Part shown: positions 1 through 12,072 of the stretch, piece after piece | How the letters are laid out: every line of letters starts with the position of its first letter | How positions within the stretch are numbered: position 1 is the stretch's first letter | Source: Druceiella hillmani | Taxonomy: Eukaryota > Arthropoda > Insecta > Lepidoptera > Hepialidae | Reading direction: 5' to 3' | Assembly (NCBI GenBank): GCA_039881145.1 | Contig: JAYKKI010000004.1 | Location: 46,534,001 to 46,598,000 of the forward strand | DNA length: 64,000 bases | Notes under the pieces: generated by a model | Seen by the model: the letters and a program-made list of their open reading frames with translations, nothing else | What the model was told of the DNA's origin: nothing | The model's database searches: none | Translations under genes and position numbers: made by a program

Positions 1-527
1 TCTATTGATTATTTGTAAGTCAACTGATATCCGGCAGCGCCAATATTAAAATAAACACCATCCTCAAAATATTACTTAAGTCAGATAAAATGTCTTTCAA
101 AAGAATTGACCTAAACGGACTACATCATGACTCTCTTGAGATTCATAAGACGCTGTTATCTTCCCTTGGAATAAAGCATAATAAAACTCGTGGTTTATGT
201 TACCTCCGGCCACGGATATTTTAACTTGAATCACAAAGGAAAAATTTGAGGCAATATGGGAAAATTTACAACGAAGCCGGCATTACCAAAACGCTTAATT
301 TTCATATGCTTCAATTATTTCTTCATTTACACAACTCTTGGCTTATTATTTACAGAGATAAACACAAACTAAGATATAAAATAAATATTTAAAGCCAACG
401 CAAAAATAAACTAAGAATATATTTATGAAAATATAAGGAATATCGTGGCAAATGCCTATTTGATTAAATCTAAGTATCAGAACAATACAAATATAATTCG
501 TTATTCAAAAAATTCAATTTATTAGGT

Positions 528-661
528 GAAATTAAATGGCTATTAAAGAAAGATAACATCAAAAGTATAAATAATAATTATACCATTGGTAAATCAAATT
601 AAATGGCTATTTTAAGAAGGATAACATCAAAAGTATCAATAACAAGTATACCATTGGTAAA
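528..661. repeat. 67-bp minisatellite, left part (two units)
   Basis: Two units of about 67 bp start at 528 and 595, each containing AATTAAATGGCTATT and ending ATACCATTGGTAA. The array breaks off at 661, where a Helitron begins, and resumes at 5013. The interrupted junction reads GGTAAA, then the insertion, then TCAAATT. That rejoins to the normal unit junction. Confidence 0.9.
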
Positions 662-668
662 TCTACAT

Positions 669-1700
669 ATTAATACGTGAAGCAAAAACTTTGGACCCCT
701 TTTTACGAAAATTGCGGGGACGGAGGAGTATGAAATTTGGCATACTTATAGTTTATATGTAGGAGAAATGCAGAACACTAATATTTTTCAATAATAATGC
801 TTATAAAGTACATTAAATCAATAAATAAAACATTACACACACTACCATGCATTTGACACATACATGTATATACATACAATTGACATACGAGTAGTCTATA
901 GTTTTATTTTTCCGCTGGCTTTCCATTGTAGTTTATCTGCCAGACAGTTCGCAAGTTATTGTGCTTCAACTTTGTTATTTTCTCATATATAATAGCAAAC
1001 AATTTGATCTTTTATCTAGAATTACAGTTGTTATCATTTAATGTAACATTATTAATAATAATCATAATATTAATACGTGAAGCAAAAACGTTGTACCTCT
1101 TTTACGAAAATTACGCGGACGGAGGAGTATGAAATTTGGCACAGTTAAAGTTTGTATGGAGGAGTACGGGAAGCTAAAATTTGTATGTAATAATGCATTA
1201 GAAACGCATTAAATTAATAAAAACAACATTACACATACTACCATGCGTTTGACACACACACATGTATATACACACATATTGACATATGAGTTGTCCATAA
1301 TTTTATTTTTCCGCTGGCTTTCCATTGTAGTTTATCTGCCAGACAGTTTCTAAGTTATTGTGCTTTAACTTTGTAATTTTCCCATATATAGTAATAAAAA
1401 ATTTGACCTTTTATTTGAAATTAGAGTTATTACGATTTAATAAAATATCCGTAATTTAAAGGTTAATAATAACCAAAATATTAATATGTTAAGCAAAACC
1501 TTTATACACCTTTTTACGAAAATTACGCGTCCGGAGGAGTATGAAATTTGGCACAGTTAAAGTTTATATGGAGAAGAGTGCTGAAAGCTAATATTTTTAC
1601 ATAGAAAGAGATATATAGATTTTTATTAAAAATACATGCGTTTGACACACACACATATGTACACACACATATATACTATTTTGTTTATGGTTGAAGTCTA
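669..1700 (+). repeat. Three tandem copies of the Helitron 5' region (about 400-411 bp each)
   Basis: TATTAATACGTGAAGC or a near variant starts units at about 669, 1068 and 1479. Each unit continues with a TTTTTACGAAAATT-like stretch, GGACGGAGGAGTATGAAATT, then a CATGCGTTTGACACACAC-like run and TTTTATTTTTCCGCTGGC (units 1 and 2). The third unit runs on into the coding remnant. No open frame is seen, so this is the non-coding 5' leader of the Helitron amplified in tandem. Confidence 0.85.
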
Positions 1701-1906
1701 TGGTCAAACTGAGATTAATATTATTTGTCCATAGTTTTACTGAATGTCAAAAATAATCATAATTATGATAATGTCATATTCATAGTTTGTTTCGCATACA
1801 CGTTAATAGACGAAACGCAAATTTAAATAATATTAATAGTTTACAAATGAAGATGTAATTTTTAGAGATACATATAAATGTGCACTAAATGTAATTTCAA
1901 GACTTT

Positions 1907-4676
1907 TTCATAGTTATCATTGTGGATTAATGGATTTACAATGCAGGTTTTGCAATGCGAAACGTTTTGAATCTGAAGTGACTTTAAGTGACAGGACTGA
2001 ATTCACTTAATGTTGTCATAAGGGTAAAGCAATATTACCGCCCTTAAGTCAAAATTAATATTTTAAATCATTGTATTATGGACTTATTTCAAATGAACCT
2101 TCAATCAAAAGTAAGGTAAAAAAATATTTTGAAAACATTCGCAAATATAATTCATCATTTGCTATGGTTAGCTCAGAAGCTAAAATTTGCGGGGTAGTTA
2201 CAAGTGGAGTGTATCATTTCAAAAACATGATGTTTTTATCACAGATCAGGTTCAATGAATGCGGCATATGGTCGTTCACCATGTTGTGCGAAATTCGATT
2301 TTTATGATGTCGACACTATCAATTATATATTATCAATTATAGGTTACAACAACATTTTAATCAAACATGCAATAACAATATAATGGGTAAAATATATGTT
2401 GAATTGGAAAGCAGTAATCCTTTGGTTCGGTCATTCATTGCAATAAAACATCATTGTCACAGAGTTCAAAATAAAAAAAAAGAAATTTGTATGCTCATTA
2501 AAGTAAATCATGATTTAAATCAACGCCATTTCAATGATGCAGTTCAAACTGATGTAGCAGTAATATTTAGTACAGTTGATGGTGAGCCACTTTTGAACGA
2601 AACATGATTTTATTTTCAAAAGTTAATAGTATCATCAAAAATATTTCAATTTTAAATTCATCATTAGAACCTTGAGCACATCCATTACTTTTTCCAAATG
2701 GTGATACTGGGTGGCTTATCAATATTCCTCATAACGTACTAACTATATCTAATTCAAGAGCACCCGGAAAAAAATTAGCCATGCTTGAGTATGCAGCCTA
2801 TCGACTAGCGATTAGCGAAGATTTCAGCATGTAGCACCATTACAAAAAATTATTTCTGCAGTGGATAGTTGATATGTATGTGAGAATAGAGGGCTCAAGA
2901 TTACATTGCATTCGACAAAATAAAACAATTCTTAGATCTGAAGTTTACGACAATTTAATAGACTACATAGAATTTAACATCAATGCCAGTAATCTTGGCC
3001 GTAGAATAATTTTACCATCTTCGTTCAATGGCCATCTATCATCAATTTACCATCTTCACGAAATATGTATCAAAATTATTAAACGCAGTATCATTTATAA
3101 AACATTTCGAAAAGCCTTCTTTATTTATTAAAATGATTTGCAATCCAAGTTGACCGGAAACAATTAACAATATTGTTTTCAGTTGTAATAATGGTACGCA
3201 TGCAAAAGTTCGCGATAGTTCTCTTGACAATTGGTACATTGTACCATACAATCCATATTTACTTGCCAAATTTAATTGTCATTTAAACGTTGAAGTTTGT
3301 ACTTCAGGCAAAAACGTTAAATATATAAATAAATACGTATATATAAGCCATGACAGTGACTCTATCGAATTAGATTCAGGGAGAAATGAACAAGGTCAAA
3401 ATATACAAATTGATGAAGTTACAAATTTTTTAATTGTTCATTATGTCGGATCAACAGAAGCCATATGGCGCATTTATGAATTACCAATGCATTTTCAGTC
3501 ACATACTATAATCAGACTTGATATTCATTTACCGCGTCGACAGAATGTATACTTCCGAGAAGGGCAAGAACGTCAAATAATTGATAATGAAAGACAAACA
3601 AAATTATTATCATTTTTTGAGTTGAATCGATCAGATCCACGATAGTATAAATATACTGAATTCCTATGCATTATGTGTGGGAAGATTCCCGAAATAAATG
3701 GAAGAAGAGAAGCCGTGGAGGTGATAAAATCATTACAAGGATATATGTAGTGTCACCAAAAGATATCGAACTTTTTCACTTACGATTGCTTTTATTACAT
3801 GTCTGTGGTCCGAAATCATTCGGGGATGTTAGAACATACAATGAATTTTTATACCCTTCTTTTGTTGAAGCGTGCCATGCTCGCGGAATAGCTTCAAATG
3901 ATAATGAATGGCGGGAATGTTTAAATGAATCAAAAAAATTACATTCACCAAAACTAATGCGGAATTTATTTGGTTACATTTGTGCAATAAATGTGCCAGC
4001 CAATGCATTAGCGTTATGGAATGAATTTAAAGTATATATTAGTGAAGATTTTCTAAGACGACGAAGAAGTATCCTTTAATAGAGCTCTATTAGAAATTGA
4101 TGATATTTTGAATGTTCATAAAAATTTATGATATTTTGAATGTTCATATTTTGAATGTTCATTCCCACATACTCGCAGAGAATAGAAGAAGAAAATACTA
4201 TTGATATAATAGAACAAGAGATGCTGTTTTGTGAGTATTATGAAAGTGCAAATATTGAACAGCGTAATCTCATTGATCAAGTTATTCGTGGCATTCGCTC
4301 AGTTTGGTAAAAATGTTTTTGAAATACCTCATCCATTAATAGGAGATGAAAACAATATTATTGATGAGGTGTATGGAAATATTTCCAATAACATACTCTC
4401 AGAAAATATATTGAACTCTGTTATTTTAGCACCTACAAATGACGATTGTACTTTCAATAATACTGATATAATTAATCAAATTCCTGGTGAACAGCGAACA
4501 TATCATAGCTATGATAAAATAATTTGTGATAATGACAATGACATCAATAAGTAGAGTCCGTTCATTCGATGGTTTAAGGTTTTATATTTCCGTATATAAC
4601 GGTCAAGGACGTTTAGCAAACGATGAAAGAGTTTTTACAAAAAACATTGTTTTCAGAGAAGTTTTAAATCGTTAAT
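1907..4676 (+). pseudogene. Helitron Rep/helicase pseudogene, frameshifted with internal deletions
   Basis: Helitron protein blocks are recognisable in order across several frames. There is a Cys-rich N-terminal block (CGLMDLQCRFC then CCHKGKAILP, from 1921), an ENIRKYNSSFAM block (about 2130), DVAVIFSTVDGEPL (about 2550), HPLLFPNGDTGW (2679, frameshifted), and VRIEGSRLHCIRQN with IILPSSFNG (2874-3040). After a shift come KMICNPS, then NWYIVPYNPYLLAKFNCH and KYINKYVY (3180-3645, an open frame with no ATG). Next are HYVWEDSRNKWKKR and ELFHLRLLLLHVCG (3666-4079), then EQRNLIDQVIRGI and the C-terminal ILAPTND and NQIPGEQRTY (4231-4554), ending FTKNIVFREVL (near 4670). The HUH-containing part of Rep and the ATP-binding core of the helicase are absent. 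The KYINKY tyrosine region is kept. The element cannot be autonomous. Confidence 0.9.
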
Positions 4677-4980
4677 TATATTATCGCAATATGCGATAAA
4701 AAATGCTATTCAATGGAGAGGATTTTTTACCGCATAATTTTTTTTATTTCGCATCATCTTACAGCGTGTTCTGTTTCAATAATTTTTTTTTAAAATAGGT
4801 ATTCTTTATTTTTTTCCTTTTTGAATTCCATATAATTTATTTTTTTTAAATAGGAAAATAACAGCGTTGGCGAAATCTGTGATTATAGTAGTATATAGTC
4901 TTTGACAATAGAACCTTAATAATGTTTGAGCATTATATTTTAATAATTTATATTAAATAACTTATAATTTAAATTTATTA

Positions 4981-5012
4981 TGGTCGAATTTCGACCACTG
5001 GGCGACCACTAG
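4981..5012 (+). other. Helitron 3' terminus: hairpin, spacer and CTAG
   Basis: TGGTCGAA and TTCGACCA form a perfect 8-bp stem with a one-base loop (4981-4997). Eleven bases later comes CTAG (5009-5012), then the host T at 5013. This is the expected Helitron 3' end. Confidence 0.85.
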
Positions 5013-5395
5013 TCAAATTAAATGGCTATTAAAGAAAGGTAACATCAAAAGTATCGATAACAATTATACCATTGGTAAATAAAATTAAATGGCTATTAAG
5101 GAAAGATAACTTCAAAAGTATGAATAACAATTATACCATTGGTAAATCAAATTAAATGGCTATTAAAGAAAGATAGCATCAATAGTATCAATAACAATTT
5201 AACCATTGGTAAATCAAATTAAATGGCTTTTAAAGAAAGATAACATCAAAAGTGTCAATAACAATTATACCTTTGGTAAATCAAATTAAATAGCTAATAA
5301 AGAAAAATAACATCAAAAGTATCGATAACAATTATACCATTGGTAAATCAAATTAAATGGCTACTAAAGAAAGATAACATCAAAAGTATCAATGA
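5013..5395. repeat. 67-bp minisatellite, right part (about 5.7 units)
   Basis: Units start at 5014, 5081, 5148, 5215, 5282 and 5349, exactly 67 bp apart, and differ from each other by a few bases. This continues the array at 528-661. A single related monomer at about 12004-12068 looks like an unamplified ancestor. Confidence 0.95.
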
Positions 5396-7647
5396 TTAGG
5401 AAAATAAAAATCCTATATATAAAAGTGATAATATTTTTTCGTACATATAAAAACTATTTTAACTACTAAATGGTAAACTAGTATTTTGTGCATTTTATGA
5501 TATTTAAATTATTTCTTATACTCCATTAGAAAATAGAAAGTTTGTTCCCATGGCGACAAAATCATACTTTAGCGCAATCTGCGTTAAATCGATGGACACA
5601 TTTGAATTTAAACGACCAATAATGATTAAATTTAAAAATTATACTCGTGTAAATATTTACTATCATATTACTACACAGTAAATGTGAAAACTGAATAAGT
5701 CTACCACTTAATAAATCTTTCAAAAATAACTTATCCTCACTAATTTTTCTGACCAATATAACGTATTGTGGATAAAGGCGAGAAATAAATTTATTTCCCG
5801 AAAAATATCTAATTTTTCGACGAATAATAAAAAACCTTTCTTATCGTTCCTCTAGATGGCGTTTTTTCTACCGCTACAGGAATGACGTCACGATTAACAG
5901 CAAGTGTTGCATAACTCTCAATATAAAATAAATTGTTAACATGACCTTTTACACTAAAAATATATTCCACATTTTACGCAATCAAAAAGTCATTATTTTA
6001 ATTTTATTCCAAAATTAATTCAGGCCTTTAAGTTTCAATAAACTAACCACTGCTTCCTTTTAGAAATAATATGCGTTACTTTCCGTTTTGATGAGCAAGT
6101 AATACGGTATAATATTTTGAAAAAAACCTTTATCAGAACGACTAAAACTCACACTACGAAGACTCCGTAAATAAACAGACACAAAAACATTAATGGGTAG
6201 ATGATACTAATATTGTAGTTTACCATAGAAATACTCTTTTATCGCCATAATGTGTGTACATATTTCTCACATGCATAAGCATATCATGAATTTTCCAAAA
6301 CCCGGAGTACTCTTTTTATTATTTGTTGTAAATATCAGATGTAAGAAATATGGCCTTTTTGAAATTGACATAGTAACAAAACTGGCTACGAATAGACCTC
6401 AGATCCCCCAAAATGGCTTAACTGGACCAAAAACTACCAATATATGCGTGAATTTGTAGTCTCTATCTTATTTCGTTGAAGTTGGACGCCTATGACACAA
6501 AGTCATACGAAATATTAAAAGCAGAACGCTAAAACAATAGATACGGAACGTTAAATAAAATTATATAAGACACGATTAAGAAAATTATGATACAACTTGC
6601 TTTTCGAACCATTGTCGTCAAGTTGCACACAACTAGTACTAGTTTCGAATATCCTCCAAAAAGAGACGTTTCATAAAACATTTAGCATTTTCCTGCGTAG
6701 TCAACTTTACAATGCGAACATAGTATAGCCAGAACCTTGTACCAGTGAAGTGACACACACTCGTGAAATGGAAGTCTGACGTCCTCAATCGATAAGCGCG
6801 CTGTCCACGCGTTCTCCAATAATTACATTTGCTAATGTTCACGTTAAATATACGTATTTAGAGAAGAAATTCCATTTTTACGGTTCCATAACGAAACAAG
6901 GAGTCCTATAATTTCTTCATGCTCGTCCGCCCGTCTGTCACATCATCACAGTTTCCACAATTTTAGTGTTGTACTCGTATGTGAAAAAAATTGAGTTGAA
7001 TACTTTAGTTGGGAATCTCAGTCATTTTGTAACGCAAAATAATAAAAAAATTATTGTACCTTAGAATATATGTCACTAAGAGAGATATCATTGGAAAGAT
7101 CTTTCAAAATGTAATTGAGGCTCGGTTCAACCGCGACAATTCTGGATAATATTATTAGATTAAAACTTTCAATAAATATTGTTTTGGATAACTTGCATCA
7201 ACAATTTCAATATAACTTTATGAATGCTGCGACACGCGTTTGGCCGGTTTTATTCAGTAAAATGACTGTGATTAAACCTTTAGAAAGTAATTTTCATTTT
7301 TAAATGTCAATCCGCAGGAATTTCATATAAATGTTTTTCAATTAATTAATAGTTATTAGAATTATCACAAAGCTTTGATAATTTTTTAAAAAAATTGTCG
7401 TTTTTGTAACAAAAAGTTTTATTTTCTTTATTAAAATAATTTCCACATTGGCTTATGCCTTGTTTTTTCGAACACAAACACATTATGTTAAATACTAAGT
7501 ACAATGTGCAGTTATGATACGCAATTGTTAGTTCTATTAACCTTAACCAACAAATATTTGTTTATCTTATTAATTTCTCACTTGGCATCCATTATTAATT
7601 CAGTGTCTTTGTTTACACGTTGAGTGCAATCACTTTCACTTTTTACC

Positions 7648-7710
7648 AGTTACCAATGCAGACCAGAGATATATATTAGTTACCAATGCAGACCAGAGAT
7701 ATATAATATT
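7648..7710. repeat. 30-bp tandem duplication specific to copy A
   Basis: The unit AGTTACCAATGCAGACCAGA plus a short AT tail occurs at 7648 and again at 7678. The corresponding place in copy B (about 15068) has one unit only. Confidence 0.85.
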
Positions 7711-8620
7711 TTCCAAAGTGTACCTCTATGCAAAATCGTGGTGCCACTTGATGAAACGCCGGCGATTTCGCACTCCAACGAATTTTATTCTACGCTCAAA
7801 GCATTTCCTTAATTTAATTTACCCTATCGGATATACCGCCCTTGCACCCTTTCTATTTTTCACATAATTTATTAGACATTTAACAATTGTATGCTTGACC
7901 AGTTATGACACAAATTAATGGACGTGGCAATCTCGACGCGGGAGCTCTGATTAGTTTATTCATTTATGCATACTGAAATTGGATAAAAGGAGTTGCGAAT
8001 TAATTTGCAATCCTCGTACAGTTTTATTTGATGTCACCAAAATGTAACACGTGATACGTGAACTGTTAAAGTTATATTGGGATATTATATTGAGATAGTA
8101 ATATAATTTGAATTCATTTAGCCCTTGAAATGAATCAACAAGGTTATTTCCGGGTAATTTTCAGCGCTTCCTTAATAAATGAAGATTGTAAAATTCCCAT
8201 TTGTTTTCGGGCTTCGTTGTAAATCTTTTTAGTATTCATTTGCCTCATTTCCCGTCTATGTAACTGTCTCGTTCAATTATGTCTTTAAGTATATAAGCTC
8301 TTTTAAACTTTATTGGGGATGTTAACATTAACATCATACATAAAATTGTTGTTTTTTAATATTCCACGTTTTTTAAACAAAAAATTTAAAATAATTTCTC
8401 CTTGTCTTATCAAATTTTAAATAGCCAGAAAAACATTTTTTTAGAATTTTATATAACTTGTTCTCAGATTATTGTTGAAAACAGCGGCAAAAAATATGTT
8501 TCCTTCTCCTATATTTTAAAATTATGAACAACAGTGTTACCAGAAATTTACTTAAAATTTACCAGTAAATGTTTGCAATAATTCCAAATTTCAGGATTGT
8601 ACCTATATTGTTGTTGCAAA

Positions 8621-8699
8621 TGTTACATTTGATGTTATTATTGTACACTATGTAATATAAATATTTACATAGTGTACAATAATACTATCAAATGCAACA
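8621..8699. repeat. Inverted repeat, about 35-bp arms
   Basis: The arms at 8621-8655 and 8665-8699 are complementary apart from about three positions, with a 9-base AT-rich loop. Weaker related pieces follow to about 8790 (TTTCACGGCTGCA and TTTCACCGCCGTA), so the site has been locally rearranged. It lies near the edge of an extra segment in copy A (about 8.8-10.8 kb) in which I see no gene. Confidence 0.8.
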
Positions 8700-11600
8700 G
8701 TTTCACGGCTGCATAATATAAATGCTTACATAGTGGAAATATAAAAAGCAATAGTTTCACCGCCGTACAATATAAATGTGTATATCGTGAACAGTAAGAA
8801 TATTTTTTGCAAATAATTTTGTAAAAGTGCTATGTACATTAAACGCTTATAAGTGTCTGAGAGTATCCGGCACTTTCTTCATTAATTATAGCCTCATTTG
8901 CCACCAAACTGAGATTTCATGGAGAGTAAAGGATGGTGATATATATATGTATATAAGATTTTGGGCCAAATTTCACAAATATCTCTTTTATCAGTCTCCA
9001 TAAATTGATTTGTTACCATTATCGGCATCTAATATTTTCATAAACATGTCGTGTTCGATTTAAACTTAAATAAAATGGTAAGGGCGCTGTGTCTGTCCGT
9101 GGTTCATGAAAAAATCCTCAACGAATTTCACTAAAACTTTGGTTTGAATCGGCAACAGACATTATCGTTCTATTCCCGCGTAAATATTTAAATAAATTGT
9201 TTAAAAGCGACGCCATTTTCCTTTATTCATTCAACCATTATGCAATTTTATTTTATGATACTCCCCAGATGGATAATTTTGTTTTTAATAAATATTTTTA
9301 ATATAATATGTCATTTATTTATAGATATTATTAACTACAGCACCATCACTGGCTAGCCGAATCCAAAACTCCATTGGGTGCGGCTCACTAGTAAAAAGCA
9401 TGAAAATCTATAAATATGTGACATACGACTATTTTTCCCGAATAAGCAAGAAGCGAGTGAAGCTAATTTAATAATACAATAACTGATTTCAATACGAACT
9501 TCCCAGATATTTTTAATGCTAGTACTCATTATAACCATACATTTAATTATTTACCTATATTTATACATCCAAAGTCATAAGTGAATTTACGTACATGCTA
9601 AATCATAAGCGCTAGTCCATTTAGTAAGTTTACTTCTTTACAAACATTTCGAAATTATTTCTATTCCAAAATTCCAAAATGTCCAACAGTGACTCACTGG
9701 TATATAATTAAATACGGGCCGTAAATTATTATACCATATTACGTGTATGTACGTATGGAAGTATACGTGTATATATATATACACACAAATGTATGTACAC
9801 AGAAGGAACAATTTCAGAGAAGTGATGAATCAAAGAAATCCATATTAATCATGCACTCTTATGGTATAAACAATGCTTTATGTAGAATTGTCGCTTGTGT
9901 CTCGAATTTAAAAATAGACTAGAATAGAGATATATTACGTTTTACAAATGTTAACAAATTGTCAGTGGTGGATCTAATATGGCCGTTCAAAGTCGGCATC
10001 ATTTGTGAGCTTTTATCTATTAAAACTATAATTATATCAATAATAGAAATTTTAATAAATTATCTTTAAGCGCACGTAAAATTAAATTATGAATTATGAG
10101 CATAGATTTAAAAGAAAATATCTGTCCAGGTCCTGCATTGATTTCGTTGACTTTGCTTTAATAATATATTTACTGGTAATTTACATATCCTCAGATATAA
10201 TTGTAAAATTACATATCCTCAGATCAGAAACATTAAACAAATATTAAATAATTTATCTGAGCAAATCAAATACATCATAAAATTATTACGGAAAGTATTA
10301 ATGAAAATTATTTATTCCGAACATTCAAAATCAGATCCATTTAAAAAATATTCTATACCACTCCATAGTATATCCGGCCTTTTTACTAAGTAGTGGCATT
10401 GCATATCTATTCTTCACGTAATATTATGGTAATTTTCACATTCTGCGTTACCATCCTATTTGATTATACTTTTAACTTGTTATTTACCAATATTTATTAT
10501 TATACTAACAAACTTACGCAGAACAAATTTCTTGGTATTATCTTAAATGACTGTGCTTTCGAAATCCTATTATTCCCGTCTCAGATCAAAAAGATATATT
10601 TACCGATTCTACAGCAAACATTTACATATTTTTATATTTCTATTATTTTTTTGCAAAACGCCGTCTGCACAAAACAAAAATAAACAAAATATAACTGGTT
10701 TTTGAACATTAAAAATCCATTAAGCATCAACAACTTGGGCCGAAAATATAATGTGGCGCAAAAAACTTAATCACATAAATTATGTGATACAACAGAAAAA
10801 TAGTACACATAAATACTAATACACAAATACATAAGAGCTGAATGATATGTTACATAGCTGGTAACAGCCCTCTTGTGAAGAATAGTACACAATAGATGTT
10901 ACACGCCATATAATAATTCATACCTTCCAGCTTATTCAATGCACCTAATTTGTTTGTCAGGTTAACAGATCACATATTTCATGTACATTTGGCTAAGTAA
11001 ATATTTGAAACTTAATTTAAGTCCACAATATAGTTCAATACATATCACTGAACTGCAAATTCTTCATTAACCCTAACTCGCGTATGTTTCGTGTACAAGT
11101 TGTCGTTACCATTAAATTGCGTTTTATTAAGTAAACATCAAAAACGGTAAATATTCAACTAAAAACCTTATTAGTATCCTTAACTACGAATACTAGCAAG
11201 GCCAAGAAAAATTTTATTTAACATATTCGAACAAAAATCATCTCTCGTGCAAACAAAAACAACTTCGGATTCAAGAAAAAAATATTATTTATTAAGTCTT
11301 TAATTATTTATGTATGTAATGGGCATGTTCGATGGATGTCGTAATGATGCAACGATATTAGAAGAATATTTCATTAGGTCAGTATGGAAGAATTTGGACT
11401 ATTCCCCGAGGTGATTATATTTTAGCTGGTATTGTGATGTTTTCAATTTCTTAACAAAAAAACTCCATATTCTCTGTTCCAAAAACAAAAGAAATAAATC
11501 CGATACTATTGCGACAAACATATTTTTGCTTAAGCAACTTGATTAAATGATTTTAAATCTCTTTTTACTTCCATCTTTTTTCGTCAGCAAAGTTTGAACC

Positions 11601-11764
11601 ATAAACTCAATGAAGACATTCCTTGATGTCTCACATTGATTATAACTATTGTTATAAATTTTACTGATCTCAAATAAAGATCTTATATATTAATGTAAAG
11701 TGTAGGCTACGTACACGATAATAAAGATATTAATAAAAAAATAAGAAACTGAAAAATTATTACC

Positions 11765-12072
11765 CTTTGGCTCAATTTTAATACACTTCACTCATTTTCA
11801 TCACATACTCAAATCTTGTTGTATTATTATAGAAAGAATTAAACACTTAGATATGTATCTTGAAGTAAATTTTAAAACAAACGGATCAATAAGCAATTTA
11901 TGAGAATGATATCATTGTTAAGGCATAATTTAATTCTGATTAAATCTAACTAATAATATATAATTTTTTCACAAATATAATTAGTTGGCAAGAAAATTTA
12001 ATTTATTAAATCAAATTAAATTGCTATTCTAGAATCAAATCAAAAGTATTAATAATAAATATACCATTGAAG
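11765..12072 (+). repeat. Partial third copy of the start of the duplication unit
   Basis: This segment matches the start of copy B: TATTATTATAGAAA near 11822 and 12204, then AATTTAATTTATTAAATC and a single 67-bp-type monomer. It sits between copies A and B, so the region was a tandem array of at least two full units and one truncated unit. Confidence 0.65.

Larger units (their letters stand above)
662..5012 (+). mobile_element. Helitron, 4351 bp, degenerate but with both termini readable
   Basis: The left terminus is A|TCTACATATTAATACG. The right terminus is a 17-nt hairpin (TGGTCGAA-T-TTCGACCA, 4981-4997), an 11-nt spacer, CTAG and a host T. This matches the Helitron rule of a 5' TC, a 3' hairpin followed by CTRR, and insertion between A and T without target duplication. 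Inside lie a triplicated 5' region (669-1700) and a broken Rep/helicase gene (about 1907-4676). Removing the element restores a continuous 67-bp minisatellite, so the insertion came after the array had expanded. Copy B of the segmental duplication lacks it. The termini are read directly and the family name follows from the internal protein similarity. Confidence 0.9.
240..11710 (+). repeat. Copy A of a diverged tandem segmental duplication
   Basis: This long segment aligns by eye, block by block, with 12075-17680. Matching blocks are about 280-527 with 12155-12400, about 5400-8340 with 12490-15690, about 8400-8600 with 16175-16340, and about 10820-11700 with 16470-17660. Examples are CATACTTTAGCGCAATCTGC in both copies (near 5565 and 12688) and GTTATGATACGCAATTGTTA (near 7511 and 14903). 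Copy A is longer because it gained the minisatellite and Helitron (528-5395) and about 2 kb between 8.8 and 10.8 kb. Apart from the Helitron I see no gene in it. The short open frames at 5562, 6250, 6639, 7115, 7624, 9353 and 10393 are not conserved between the copies. Confidence 0.8.

Noticed and set aside
4681..4699. Hairpin TTATCGCA-ATA-TGCGATAA considered as the Helitron 3' end
   Set aside because: No CTRR follows at the right distance. The hairpin at 4981-4997 with CTAG and restored host junction fits far better.
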